DNA of 64,000 bases, from NCBI GenBank assembly GCA_020048645.1, contig JAIFMG010000146.1, forward strand, positions 16,287-80,286, in the 5' to 3' direction. Made by a program: the position numbers and the translations under genes. The notes beneath the pieces were generated by a model, which was not told where the DNA came from, ran no database searches, and saw only the letters and a program-made list of their open reading frames with translations. Source of the DNA: Bacteroidota bacterium (GTDB taxonomy: Bacteria > Bacteroidota > Bacteroidia > Bacteroidales > UBA6013). Positions 16,627 through 25,439 of this stretch are shown here, piece by piece. Numbering within the stretch: position 1 is the first letter of the stretch; every line of letters begins with the position of its first letter.

Positions 16627-17844
16627 ATGACGACACCCGACAACATCAGCCGCCCCTACTACCTCAAGAAGATCGAGCCATTCGCCCGGCAGAACCTGAT
16701 CAAGGTGCTGACGGGCCAGCGGCGGGTGGGCAAGAGCTTCCTGCTGCGGCAGTTGATGGACAACTTCGCGCGGCAGGACCCCGGGGCCAACATCATCTTC
16801 GTGGACAAGGAGAAGTACGCCTTCGACCCGATACGGACCTACGCCGACCTGGTGGAGCACTGCCAGGCGCGCATCGTCGCGGACCGCGACAACTACATCT
16901 TCATCGACGAGGTGCAGGACGTGCAGGACTTCGAGAAGGCGCTGCGGCACCTCTACGCACTGCCGCGGGTGGACCTGTACTGCTCGGGCAGCAACGCCAA
17001 CATGCTCTCGGGCGAGCTGGCCACGACCTTGAGCGGGCGCTACGTCGAGCTGAAGGTGTTCAGCCTGTCCTACAAGGAGTTCCTAGACTTCCACCGGCTG
17101 CCCGACGCGAAGGACAGCCTCGACCGCTACCTGCGCGTGGGCGGCCTGCCCTACCTGGTCCACCTCCGCCCCGACGAGGAAGTGGTGTTCGAGTACCTGC
17201 GCAACATCGCCTCGACCATCATCTACAAGGACATCATCAAGCGGAACAACATCCGCAACTTCAGCTTCCTGGAAAACCTGGTGGCCTACCTGGCCCTGAA
17301 CACCGGCAACCTCATCTCGGCCAAGAAGATCAGCGACTTCCTCAAGTCACAGAACCTCAAGATGTCGCCCCAGATCGTCATCGACTACCTGGGCAGCCTG
17401 CGCGACGCCTTCCTGGTCCACAAGGTGCAGCGGAGCGACCTCCACGGCAAGCAGCGTTTCGCGCAGAACGAGAAGTACTACTTCGAGGACATTGGCCTGA
17501 AAAACGTCCTCGCCGGGATCGACAACTTCCAGATCAACCAGGTGCTCGAGAACGTGGTGTTCAACCACTTGCTCATGCTCGGCTACGAGATCAGCGTGGG
17601 CATCTCGGGCGACAAGGAGATCGACTTCGTGTGCTCGAAGCCGGGCAAGAAGCTCTATGTGCAGGTGGCCTACCTCCTGTCGGACCCCAAGGTCATGGAG
17701 CGCGAGTTCGGCAACCTGGCCGCGCTCAAGGACAACTACCCCAAGCTGGTCATCTCGCTGGATGACTATGCCCCGAACAACGTGCAAGGGATCAAGCACT
17801 TGCACCTTCGGAAGTTCCTGCTGAACTTCGAGGAGCACGCCTGA
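16627..17844 (+). CDS. AAA_14 / DUF4143 family ATPase
   Basis: A 405-aa P-loop ATPase of the archaeal-style AAA_14 plus DUF4143 family. Walker A is TGQRRVGKSF at about 28-37, Walker B YIFIDEVQD at about 90-98, and a sensor strand LYCSGSNANML follows with an arginine in LSGRYVEL. The C-terminal DUF4143 domain resembles a restriction-endonuclease fold (KEIDFVCSKPGKKLYVQV). Functions are not established; these genes are multicopy and often strain-variable. GC-rich like its neighbours, but preceded by a microsatellite and a palindromic operator-like site, which suggests switchable or repressible expression. Confidence 0.88.
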   Translation: MTTPDNISRPYYLKKIEPFARQNLIKVLTGQRRVGKSFLLRQLMDNFARQDPGANIIFVDKEKYAFDPIRTYADLVEHCQARIVADRDNYIFIDEVQDVQDFEKALRHLYALPRVDLYCSGSNANMLSGELATTLSGRYVELKVFSLSYKEFLDFHRLPDAKDSLDRYLRVGGLPYLVHLRPDEEVVFEYLRNIASTIIYKDIIKRNNIRNFSFLENLVAYLALNTGNLISAKKISDFLKSQNLKMSPQIVIDYLGSLRDAFLVHKVQRSDLHGKQRFAQNEKYYFEDIGLKNVLAGIDNFQINQVLENVVFNHLLMLGYEISVGISGDKEIDFVCSKPGKKLYVQVAYLLSDPKVMEREFGNLAALKDNYPKLVISLDDYAPNNVQGIKHLHLRKFLLNFEEHA

Positions 17845-17854
17845 CGCGGGGCCG

Positions 17855-18268
17855 CTAGTCGAGCCAGCGGAGGGCCTGCTCCTCCGACTCGAAGTAGGCC
17901 GCCTGGAAACGCTCCTGCCCGCCCTCCTCCATGGCCTGCTCGATGGAGACCTGCGTGAACAGGTCGCGGCTCAGGACGAAGGCCACGCGCCGGACGCCCA
18001 GCCTGTCGTAGCCGGGCAGGACCACTTCGCCGAACCAGGTCTGGAGGTCGGGGGTGATGGTGAAGGTATGGGCGGAGGTGTCGATGAGCAGCCGGTCGGC
18101 GGCGTGCTCGGCGATGAGCTCGAGCCAGCGCCGGACGATGGCCTTGTACTGCTCGTGGGAAAGCTCGATGGTCTTGTCGGTCCAGGCCAGGCGGAGCAGG
18201 GGCCTGCCGGGGAGCCGGGCGAAGGCGGCGAAGCGGTCGTTCTCGAGTAGGATGAAATCGGCGGGCAT
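17855..18268 (-). CDS. STAS/SpoIIAA-like hypothetical protein
   Basis: A 137-aa cytoplasmic protein, start chosen at 18268 (MPADFILLENDRFAAF). The alternating strand/helix pattern, with RLLIDTSAHTFTITPDLQTWF and VRRVAFVLSRD, resembles the STAS-like or SpoIIAA-like small proteins common in Bacteroidota; I am not certain of the family. It converges on the ATPase gene (10-bp gap) and is divergent from the SiaC-like gene, which belongs to a STAS-related signalling fold as well. No signal peptide or membrane segment. The 294 bp between 18268 and the SiaC gene hold only the promoter listed at 18519. Confidence 0.6.
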   Translation of the reverse strand: MPADFILLENDRFAAFARLPGRPLLRLAWTDKTIELSHEQYKAIVRRWLELIAEHAADRLLIDTSAHTFTITPDLQTWFGEVVLPGYDRLGVRRVAFVLSRDLFTQVSIEQAMEEGGQERFQAAYFESEEQALRWLD

Positions 18269-18518
18269 GGTAGGCGGGAGGTTTGGGGCGTTGCGGGAAG
18301 AGGACTGAACCGAAAGGGCGATGCCAGAACGAAAAAAAGCGCTGCTTAGTTTCGCGATGGCGGCATCCCGAGCGGGGGAATTTCCTGGCCGGATGCCAAA
18401 AAACCTTTGACGAATGGCGAAAAACCCAGCGGGTGGCCCGTGGCCTTGCGGGCCGAATGGCAATATTGGCCGCGGAAAAAACGTTAAGCACAAAAAGTTT
18501 TCAAGTGGCAGGAAAACT

Positions 18519-18526
18519 TATTTTCG
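18519..18526 (+). promoter_or_regulatory. Putative -7 promoter element (TATTTTCG)
   Basis: TAnnTTtG-like element 36 bp before the SiaC-like gene. Confidence 0.4.
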
Positions 18527-18562
18527 CGGTATAAGGGACACATCCAAAAAACCAAAAGCCAA

Positions 18563-18952
18563 ATGAAAAACTTCCTCATCAAAAATACGCTGAAGACGCC
18601 CTTCGTCAACCTCAACGCGGACAGCGGCCTGATCGAGTTCAAGGGGCGCTCCATCCCCGAGGACGCGCGCGCCTACTTCGAGCCCATCATCGACTGGCTG
18701 AAGGATTACGCCGACAACCCTGCCTTCAAGACCATCGTGAACTTCCAGTTCGAGTACTTCAACACCAGCACCTCCAAATGGCTGATCTCGGTGTTCAAGC
18801 TGCTCTGCGAGATGCGCGAGGCCGACAACGAGGTGGAGTTCAACTGGTTCTACGACGACGACGACCTTCTGGAGTACGCCCGCGAGATGGAGGACTTCTT
18901 CCAGATCAAGATGAACACCCGCGAGGTGGAAAGCTGCAAGATGCCCATCTGA
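18563..18952 (+). CDS. SiaC-family regulatory phosphoprotein (DUF1987)
   Basis: A 129-aa protein matching the SiaC/DUF1987 family. Visible hallmarks are FKGRSIPEDARAYFEPIIDW and FEYFNTSTSKWL. Residue T68 aligns in position with the threonine that is phosphorylated in the Pseudomonas SiaC protein, where SiaB is the kinase, SiaA the phosphatase and SiaD the diguanylate cyclase partner. None of those partners is encoded here, so its signalling circuit must be elsewhere or different. The gene is monocistronic with its own promoter-like element. Confidence 0.88.
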   Translation: MKNFLIKNTLKTPFVNLNADSGLIEFKGRSIPEDARAYFEPIIDWLKDYADNPAFKTIVNFQFEYFNTSTSKWLISVFKLLCEMREADNEVEFNWFYDDDDLLEYAREMEDFFQIKMNTREVESCKMPI

Positions 18953-19071
18953 AGGCGAGGGGACGCGGCCGGGGCTTGATCGTGCGCCAAAAAAATCCAT
19001 CCGCAATGGCTTTACAATCAGCCATTTGCCGTATTTGTTTAAAAAAAACATCTTTTTTATTGAGGAAAGCC

Positions 19072-19101
19072 TTGCGCACGACGCGGAAATGTCTAAATTT
19101 G
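19072..19101 (+). promoter_or_regulatory. tRNA-Asp promoter 1 (TTG-N19-TAAATTTG)
   Basis: TTG at 19072-19074, exactly 19 bp, TAAATTTG at 19094-19101, followed by GCACCGCTCAA, which is conserved at the second tRNA gene. Confidence 0.8.
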
Positions 19102-19135
19102 CACCGCTCAAGCAAAAAACGCTTGGCAAAATCGA

Positions 19136-19209
19136 GGTGTGGTAGTTCAGTCGGTTAGAATACCGGCCTGTCACGCCGGGGGTCGCGGGTTCAAGTCCCG
19201 TCCACACCG
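19136..19209 (+). tRNA. tRNA-Asp (GTC), copy 1
   Basis: 74 nt without encoded CCA. The acceptor stem GGTGTGG pairs with CCACACC, the anticodon stem-loop is CCGGC-CTGTCAC-GCCGG with anticodon GTC, and the T arm contains GGGTTCAAGTCCC. Identical to copy 2 at 19533. Confidence 0.97.
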
Positions 19210-19214
19210 CGATA

Positions 19215-19249
19215 AGAAGGCTCGCCCGAAAGGCGAGCCTTCTTTTTTT
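19215..19249 (+). terminator. Intrinsic terminator after tRNA-Asp 1
   Basis: 12-bp stem (AGAAGGCTCGCC / GGCGAGCCTTCT, loop CGAAA) followed by seven T. Confidence 0.93.
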
Positions 19250-19400
19250 GTGGCGCCACAGCCGCTCCGGGGTTGGCGGCTGGGCACGAAGGGCCGAGAA
19301 AGGGCATTTGCCGTTGTCCTTTTCTTCATTTTTTTTGGCTTGAAAATCAAAGGATTGCCAATTTCACCCAAAAAAATGGGCTCTTTTTTGGGCCAGGCTC

Positions 19401-19430
19401 TTGCCTGCTGCGCCGAAATGCCTATATTTG
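19401..19430 (+). promoter_or_regulatory. tRNA-Asp promoter 2 (TTG-N19-TATATTTG)
   Basis: TTG at 19401-19403, 19 bp, TATATTTG at 19423-19430, then GCACCGCTCAA as in promoter 1. The 5' leader is longer (about 100 nt) than in copy 1. Confidence 0.8.
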
Positions 19431-19532
19431 CACCGCTCAAAGCAAAACCGGAGGGTGGAAGCGAGAAACGGAAGGCTGCGAAACAGCCGGAAACCACCAG
19501 AAATCCATCGCCAAAAGCCAGAGCAAAATCGA

Positions 19533-19606
19533 GGTGTGGTAGTTCAGTCGGTTAGAATACCGGCCTGTCACGCCGGGGGTCGCGGGTTCAAGTCCCGTCC
19601 ACACCG
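19533..19606 (+). tRNA. tRNA-Asp (GTC), copy 2
   Basis: Identical to copy 1 across all 74 nt, with the same GTC anticodon, 397 bp downstream in the same orientation. It has its own promoter and terminator, so the duplicated unit is the whole transcription unit. Confidence 0.97.
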
Positions 19607-19609
19607 CGG

Positions 19610-19642
19610 AAAAAGGCTCGCCCACAAGGCGAGCCTTTTTTT
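19610..19642 (+). terminator. Intrinsic terminator after tRNA-Asp 2
   Basis: 13-bp stem (AAAAAGGCTCGCC / GGCGAGCCTTTTT, 5-nt loop) ending in a T tract. The hybrid kinase gene starts 38 bp later. Confidence 0.92.
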
Positions 19643-19679
19643 ATGAAAGCCCAAGCCCGGACAAATCCCCCCAAGCACG

Positions 19680-22286
19680 ATGAACAACGCATTACCCCAA
19701 CTGACCCTCGACAAGACGGGGCAGGTCCTAGAATCGAACGAGCTGGCGCAGAAACTGCTGTCGCTTTCGGCGGGCGCCAGCCTGGGCGCGAGCGGGCGGC
19801 TGTCGGAAAAGTTCCGGACGCAGTTGCTGGAGCTGCTGGCGTCCTGGCCGACGCTGCTGAGCCAGACGGCCCTCGAGGCTCCGCTGTCGGACGGCTACCG
19901 GATGAAGGCCATCGTGCGGCCGCTGCACGGCGGGCAGTTCGAGCTGAGCCTGCACGAGGACGCCCCGCAGGGCTACCTGCTGGCGCTGCTGCGCTTCCTG
20001 GAGCTGCTGCACGACGGCGAAGGCGCGAGCCTCTACCCGACCGAGGCGCTGGAGTTCCTGGGCGAGGCGGCGCGGGCCGACCGGGTTTACCTGTTCGAGC
20101 TGGAGGCGGGGGCGGCGCCGCTGGCCCAGCACAAGGCCGAGTGGTGCGCCCCGGGCGTGGCCCCGCAGTACGTTGACCGCCCGCCGCGCGCGCTGGACTT
20201 CCGCCGCCTCCTGCCCGACTGCTACGAGGCGCTGCGCAAGGGCCAGACGGTGAGCCGCCTGGCCAGCGAGTTCGAGGGCGCGGACCGGGCCTTCCTGGAA
20301 AGCCAGAGCATCCGGGCGCTGCTGCTGATTCCGGTGTTCGTGGACGGGCGGCTGCACGCCTTCATCGGCTTCGACCAGTGCCGGGTGCCCGAGCTGTGGG
20401 GCGTGGCCGAGACGCGGATGCTTCAGACGGCGGCCTACGCCTACTCGCTGTTCGTGCAGTCGCGGCTGCGCGAGATGGCCAAGGAAAGGGCCGGCGAGCG
20501 GCTCAAGCACATCCTGGAGCTTCTGCCCAACGGCTTCATGGTGCTCAAGCCCAGCGGGCGCATCCTGAACCTGAACCGGCAGGCGCTGCTGCTGCTGGGC
20601 CTCGAGGCCAAGGAGCAGGCCCTGGAGAAGAGCCTGGCCGACCTCCTGCCCGCCAGCCAGGGCCCGCACCTGCTGCGCTGCCTGGCCGAGCTGGAAAGCC
20701 AGGGAAGCCTGGCCAACGAGCGGTTCCACTTCCAGTCGGAGGGCGCGGCGGTGGCCCTGGAGCTCTCGCTGACCTACTTCGAGGAGGAGCGGGGCCGCGA
20801 GCGGCTGATCCTGGGCACCCTGGTGGACGCGACCCTCCAGGCCCGGCACGAGGAACGCCTGAACCAGGCCCGGCGCATGGCCGAGCGGGCCAACCAGGCC
20901 AAGTCGGACTTCCTGGCCAACATCAGCCACGAGATCCGCACCTCGCTGAACTCGATCCTGGGCTTCGCCCAGATCATGAAGATGGAATCGAGCCCGAGCT
21001 GGCCGCACCTGCACCACCTGGAGAGCATCGACGCGGCGGGCCAGGCGCTGCTCTCGCTGGTCAACGACATGCTGGACCTCTCGAAGATAGAGGCGGGCAA
21101 GACCGACATGAAGCCGGAGTGGTTCGAGCTGGAGGGCCTGCTGCGCGAGGTGGGCCGGGTCTTCGAGCCGCGGGCCCGCGAGAAGGGGCTGCGGCTGGAG
21201 CTCCGGATGCCCGCGAAAGGCCCCGGGCAGGTGCTGCTGGACCCGGCCCGGATGCGCCAGGTGCTCTACAACCTGGTGAGCAACGCGGTGAAGTTCACCG
21301 AGAGCGGCAGCGTGGAGATAGCGGCCCGGGTGGAGCCGCTTGAGGCGGGCCACGCGCTGCTGCGGCTGAGCGTGCGCGACACGGGCCCGGGCCTCGACGC
21401 GGCGGACCTGGAGAGCATCTTCGAGCCTTTCGAGCAGCGGCAGCCCAGGGGAAGCTCCCCGCAGGGCGGCACGGGGCTGGGGCTGTCCATCTCGCGGCGG
21501 CTGGTGGAGCTCATGGGCGGGCGCCTGTGGGCCAGCAGCGTGGTGGGCAAGGGGGCGGAGTTCAGCCTGGAGCTGGAGCGCGTGCGCGTGGGCGATGCCC
21601 CGCGCGAGGAAGGCGGGGCCCCGCCGGAGCAGGAGCCCAAGCTGGCCCCGGCGCGCATCCTGGTGGTGGACGACATGGCCATCAACCGCGAGATCGTCCG
21701 CGGCCTGCTGGCCCACCTGCCCTACCAGATCGAGGAGGCCGAGGACGGCCAGCGCGCCCTGGAGGCCCTGGAGCGGGGCAGCTTCGACCTGGTGCTGCTC
21801 GACATGGAGATGCCCGTGCTCAACGGCAAGGAGACGGCCCAGGCCATCCGCGACCGCCTGGGGCGGAAGGCCCCTCCGGTGCTGGTGCTCTCGGCCCACG
21901 CCCTGGACCTGCACCGGGCCCAGATGAACGGCCTCTGCGTGGGCTACCTGACCAAGCCGGTGGTCAAGCAGAAGCTCATCGAGTCCATCGCCGCGGCCAT
22001 CGGCTCCAAGGAGGCCCCGGTCGTGCCGGTGGCCTGGCCCCTGGTGCCCCAGGAGCTGCGCGAGGCCTTCCGGCGGAGCGTGGGCCCCACCCTCGACGAG
22101 ATCGGCAAGCAGACCTCGGTGGACCTGCTGCACAAGTTCGTGCAGGACAGCCAGGCCTTCGCCCTGGCGCACGGGCTGAAAAGCCTCGAAGATTCGGCCA
22201 GCCGATGGAAAATGGAGCTGGAAAGGTTCGACTTCGAGAAAATTTTGCAACATTTGAAGCGCGTCCGCGAATTTCTCGCGGACTGA
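19680..22286 (+). CDS. Soluble hybrid sensor histidine kinase (PAS-GAF-PAS-HisKA-HATPase-REC)
   Basis: Cytoplasmic hybrid kinase, 868 aa, with no membrane segment. An N-terminal PAS-like region (about 1-95) is followed by a GAF-like domain (about 100-265, ending SIRALLLIPVFVDGRLHAFIGFD) and a second PAS domain (about 280-395). HisKA has H420 in ISHEIRTSLNSILGF; note Ser where most kinases have Pro. The HATPase domain has NLVSNAVKFTESG, DTGPGLD and GGTGLGLSIS. The receiver domain has phosphoacceptor D708 (LVLLDMEMP) and YLTKP. A C-terminal helical tail of about 90 residues looks like an Hpt fold without its histidine. The next gene, 26 bp away, is a receiver-kinase fusion, so the two probably form a phosphorelay. 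Confidence 0.93.
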   Translation: MNNALPQLTLDKTGQVLESNELAQKLLSLSAGASLGASGRLSEKFRTQLLELLASWPTLLSQTALEAPLSDGYRMKAIVRPLHGGQFELSLHEDAPQGYLLALLRFLELLHDGEGASLYPTEALEFLGEAARADRVYLFELEAGAAPLAQHKAEWCAPGVAPQYVDRPPRALDFRRLLPDCYEALRKGQTVSRLASEFEGADRAFLESQSIRALLLIPVFVDGRLHAFIGFDQCRVPELWGVAETRMLQTAAYAYSLFVQSRLREMAKERAGERLKHILELLPNGFMVLKPSGRILNLNRQALLLLGLEAKEQALEKSLADLLPASQGPHLLRCLAELESQGSLANERFHFQSEGAAVALELSLTYFEEERGRERLILGTLVDATLQARHEERLNQARRMAERANQAKSDFLANISHEIRTSLNSILGFAQIMKMESSPSWPHLHHLESIDAAGQALLSLVNDMLDLSKIEAGKTDMKPEWFELEGLLREVGRVFEPRAREKGLRLELRMPAKGPGQVLLDPARMRQVLYNLVSNAVKFTESGSVEIAARVEPLEAGHALLRLSVRDTGPGLDAADLESIFEPFEQRQPRGSSPQGGTGLGLSISRRLVELMGGRLWASSVVGKGAEFSLELERVRVGDAPREEGGAPPEQEPKLAPARILVVDDMAINREIVRGLLAHLPYQIEEAEDGQRALEALERGSFDLVLLDMEMPVLNGKETAQAIRDRLGRKAPPVLVLSAHALDLHRAQMNGLCVGYLTKPVVKQKLIESIAAAIGSKEAPVVPVAWPLVPQELREAFRRSVGPTLDEIGKQTSVDLLHKFVQDSQAFALAHGLKSLEDSASRWKMELERFDFEKILQHLKRVREFLAD

Positions 22287-22312
22287 AGCCCACGCCCTCC
22301 AAAGCCTCGCCC

Positions 22313-23521
22313 ATGGAAGAACCGCCCAAAAGCCGGGTGCTGGTGGTCGATGACATGATGCGGAACATCCAGCTCATCAGCAGCCTCCTGTACTCGTTGG
22401 AAGTCGATGTCAGTTTCGCCACCAGCGGGCAGGACGCCCTGCGCGCGGTGGAGCACGCCCCGCCAGACCTGATCCTGCTGGACGTCAACATGCCGCAGAT
22501 GAACGGCTTCGAGCTGTGCGACCGGCTGAAGGCCGAGCCGCGGCACCGCGACATCCCGGTGATCTTCCTGACGGCCCAGGCCCAGAAGCAGGACCTGGTG
22601 CGGGGCTTCGAGCTGGGCGCGGCCGACTACGTGACCAAGCCTTTCCACGCGCCCGAGCTGCTCTCGCGGGTCAAGACCCACCTGGAGCTGGCCCGCAAGC
22701 GCGAGGAGCTCAAGCGGCTCAACCAGTCGCTGGCCCAGAAGGTGGAGCACAAGACCCAGGAGCTGCGGCAGCGCAACGCCGAGCTGGCCGAGGCCAACGC
22801 GAAGCTGGCCGTGCTGGACCACGCCAAGAACGACTTCCTGCTGCTGCTCAACCACGAGATGCGCACGCCCCTGAACACCATCCTCAGCCTGGCCGAGACG
22901 CTGGAGGTGCGCCTGAAGGAGACCCTCAAGAAGGACAGCCTCAAGCCGATCTACAGCGCCGTGGAGCGGCTGGGGCGCATGTCCGAGATGGCCATGCTGC
23001 TGACCTCGCTCAAGGCCGAGGGCTACCGCCGGCACGACAGCCCCTTCAACCTGCGCAGCCTGGCCCAGGTGGCCTACCAGAGCCTCGCGGGCGAGTACGC
23101 CGGCAAGGAAATCGCCCTGCGCGAGAGCTTCCCCGAGGGGCCGATCGACCTGCACAGCGACGAGCAACTGGCCTACCAGTGCCTGCGCATCGTCCTGGGC
23201 AACGCCTTCAAGTTCAGCCCCAAGGGCGGAAGCGTGGAGCTGAGCGCCAGCCTCAAGGACCGCATGGCCGTGGTCTGGGTGCGCGACAGCGGCCCGGGCT
23301 TCTCGCCCAAGGTCATGGCCAACCTGTTCGACTACTTCCTGACCGAGCGCATCGACCACCACAGCCAGGGCTTCGGCCTGGGCTTGGCCACGGCCCACCT
23401 GATCATGAAGACCCTCCAGGGCAAGATCCAGCTCGACAACCCGCCCGGAGGCGGCGCCCAGGTGCGGCTCTGCTTCCCGCTGGCCCCGCCCGCCGCGGGC
23501 CAGGCCCCAGAAAATCCCTGA
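22313..23521 (+). CDS. Receiver-histidine kinase fusion (REC-HisKA-HATPase)
   Basis: A 402-aa protein with an N-terminal receiver (VVDDMMRNI; phosphoacceptor D57 in LILLDVNMP; YVTKPF), a coiled coil (about 125-170), HisKA with H181 in LLNHEMRTPLN, and a HATPase domain (VLGNAFKFSPKGG, DSGPGFSPK, GFGLGLATAH). The ATG at 22313 starts MEEPPKSRVLVVDD directly at the receiver. It follows the hybrid kinase by 26 bp in the same orientation. The order REC-first suggests that its kinase output is controlled by phosphate received from another kinase, plausibly the upstream hybrid (inference). Confidence 0.93.
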   Translation: MEEPPKSRVLVVDDMMRNIQLISSLLYSLEVDVSFATSGQDALRAVEHAPPDLILLDVNMPQMNGFELCDRLKAEPRHRDIPVIFLTAQAQKQDLVRGFELGAADYVTKPFHAPELLSRVKTHLELARKREELKRLNQSLAQKVEHKTQELRQRNAELAEANAKLAVLDHAKNDFLLLLNHEMRTPLNTILSLAETLEVRLKETLKKDSLKPIYSAVERLGRMSEMAMLLTSLKAEGYRRHDSPFNLRSLAQVAYQSLAGEYAGKEIALRESFPEGPIDLHSDEQLAYQCLRIVLGNAFKFSPKGGSVELSASLKDRMAVVWVRDSGPGFSPKVMANLFDYFLTERIDHHSQGFGLGLATAHLIMKTLQGKIQLDNPPGGGAQVRLCFPLAPPAAGQAPENP

Positions 23522-23590
23522 GCAGGAGAGCCGACGGAAGGCCCAGGCCCGATTCGCGGAGATTCTTGGGTGGGATTCTGCAAAAATTGT

Positions 23591-23622
23591 TACTTTCGTG
23601 GCAATTGATAATGGTTCTAAAT
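23591..23622 (+). promoter_or_regulatory. Promoter -7 element and possible Fur box
   Basis: TACTTTCG (23591-23598) is a -7-like element 26 bp before the Fur-family gene. An imperfect palindrome ATTGATAATGGTTCTAAAT (23604-23622) overlaps the transcription start and resembles a Fur box, which would allow autoregulation; only about six of nine half-site positions are symmetric. Confidence 0.35.
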
Positions 23623-23623
23623 T

Positions 23624-24088
23624 ATGCCAATGGAAGACAAGAAAGAGAAGGTCAAGAAGATCTTCACCGAATACCTGGAGCAGAAGGGCCACCGCAAGAC
23701 CCCCGAGCGGTTCGCCATCCTCGACGAGATCTACTCGCGCAGCGGCCACTTCGACATCGAATCGCTCTATGTCTTCATGAAGAACAAGAACTACCGGGTG
23801 AGCCGGGCCACCCTCTACAACACCATCGAGCTGCTGATGGACTGCGCGCTGGTGGCCAAGCACCAGTTCGGCAAGAACATGGCCCAGTTCGAGCGGGCCT
23901 ACGAGACCCGGCAGCACGACCACTTCATCTGCGAGGAGTGCGGCAAGGTCAAGGAGTTCTGCGACCCCCGGCTGCAAGAGATCACCACCACGGCCGAGGA
24001 GCTGCTCAACGTGAAGGTCTCCTTCCACTCGCTCTACCTCTACGGCAAGTGCCTGGACCCCGACTGCGTCGAACGTCCCCAAAAATGA
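23624..24088 (+). CDS. fur: Fur-family metalloregulator
   Basis: Metal-dependent transcription regulator of 154 aa, standard length. The DNA-binding winged helix includes [15 protein letters not shown] and the recognition segment [12 protein letters not shown]. The dimerisation domain has the metal-ligand cluster [12 protein letters not shown]. Two structural zinc motifs are visible: C103-x2-C106 and C143-x4-C148. Placement directly before purA (57-bp gap, same strand) matches a gene order I have seen in other Bacteroidota. Fur versus PerR or Zur cannot be settled from sequence alone. Confidence 0.9.
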   Translation: MPMEDKKEKVKKIFTEYLEQKGHRKTPERFAILDEIYSRSGHFDIESLYVFMKNKNYRVSRATLYNTIELLMDCALVAKHQFGKNMAQFERAYETRQHDHFICEECGKVKEFCDPRLQEITTTAEELLNVKVSFHSLYLYGKCLDPDCVERPQK

Positions 24089-24145
24089 CCCTTGGGCGCC
24101 CGCGCCCCGAGCGGGGCAGGCCCAAGGTCCCAACCCTACCCAAAA

Positions 24146-25426
24146 ATGCGTGACTACAGCAACAAAGCCGATGTTCTCCTGGGCCTCCAGTGGGGCGACG
24201 AGGGCAAAGGCAAGGTCGTTGACATCCTGGCCGAGCGCTACGACATGGCCAGCCGTTTCCAAGGAGGGCCCAACGCCGGGCACACCCTGGAGTTCGACGG
24301 AAAGAAGTTCGTCCTGCACACCATCCCCTCGGGCATCTTCCGCCCGCAGGTGCTCAACCTGGTGGGCAACGGCGTGGTGATCGACCCGGCCATCTTCAAG
24401 CAGGAAATCGAGGAGCTCGTGGCCGCGGGCGTGGACCCGCTGCGCAACCTCTTCATCTCGAAGAAGGCCCACCTGATACTGCCCTCGCACCGCGCGCTCG
24501 ACGCGGCCTCCGAGGCCTCGAAGGGCAAGACCAAGATCGGCTCGACCCTCAAGGGCATCGGCCCGGCCTACATGGACAAGACCGGCCGCAACGGCCTGCG
24601 CGTGGGCGACATCCTGGCCCCCAACTTCGCGGAGCGCTACCAGGCCCTGCTCGAAAAGCACCAGTGGCTGCTGCGCCAGTACGATTTCGCCTACGACATC
24701 CGCGACTACCAGGCCCGCTGGTTCGAAGGCATCGAGCTTCTGCGCCAGGCCCGAGTCGTGGACAGCGAGAACCTGGTCAACCAGATGCTCGACCAGGGCA
24801 AGACCGTGCTGGCCGAGGGCGCCCAGGGAACCCTGCTCGACATCGACTTCGGGACCTTCCCCTACGTCACCTCGTCCAACACCATCAGCGCGGGGGCCTG
24901 CACCGGCCTGGGCGTGCCGCCCAACCGCATCGGCAAGGTCTTCGGCGTGTTCAAGGCCTACACCACCCGCGTGGGCAGCGGCCCCTTCCCCACCGAGCTG
25001 TTCGACGACGACGGCGCCCGCATCCGACGGGTCGGCCGCGAGGTGGGCGCCACCACCGGCCGCGACCGCCGCTGCGGCTGGCTGGACCTGCCCGCGCTCA
25101 AGTACGCCGTGATGGTCAACGGAGTTACCGACCTGGTCATGACCAAGGCCGACGTGCTCAGCGGATTCGCCCAGGTCAAGGTGGCCGTGGAGTACCACGA
25201 CGGCCCCGACCGCCTCGACAACCTGCCCTACGACATGAACAACACCACGGCCCTGCCCGTCTATCGGAGCTTCGAGCCTTGGAGCGGAGACCTGGGCGGG
25301 CTGCGCCGCGTCGAGGACTTCCCCGCCGCGCTGCGCTCCTACATCGACTTCATCGAGCAGGAGCTGCAAGTGCCCATCCGCGTGGTCTCCCTCGGCCCCG
25401 ACCGGTCCCAAATCGTCTTCACCTGA
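24146..25426 (+). CDS. purA: Adenylosuccinate synthase
   Basis: GTP-dependent conversion of IMP and aspartate to adenylosuccinate, the first committed step to AMP. 426 aa, full length. Signatures seen: LGLQWGDEGKGKVVD near the N-terminus (P-loop and catalytic Asp), GGPNAGHTLEF, IGSTLKGIGPAYMDK, EGAQGTLLDIDFGTFPYVTSS, and GREVGATTGRDRRCGWLD. The ATG at 24146 is just after the fur gene. The next gene, a VWA-like lipoprotein, follows after 13 bp and is probably co-transcribed. Confidence 0.97.
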   Translation: MRDYSNKADVLLGLQWGDEGKGKVVDILAERYDMASRFQGGPNAGHTLEFDGKKFVLHTIPSGIFRPQVLNLVGNGVVIDPAIFKQEIEELVAAGVDPLRNLFISKKAHLILPSHRALDAASEASKGKTKIGSTLKGIGPAYMDKTGRNGLRVGDILAPNFAERYQALLEKHQWLLRQYDFAYDIRDYQARWFEGIELLRQARVVDSENLVNQMLDQGKTVLAEGAQGTLLDIDFGTFPYVTSSNTISAGACTGLGVPPNRIGKVFGVFKAYTTRVGSGPFPTELFDDDGARIRRVGREVGATTGRDRRCGWLDLPALKYAVMVNGVTDLVMTKADVLSGFAQVKVAVEYHDGPDRLDNLPYDMNNTTALPVYRSFEPWSGDLGGLRRVEDFPAALRSYIDFIEQELQVPIRVVSLGPDRSQIVFT

Positions 25427-25439
25427 AAAAAGCCCAGAG

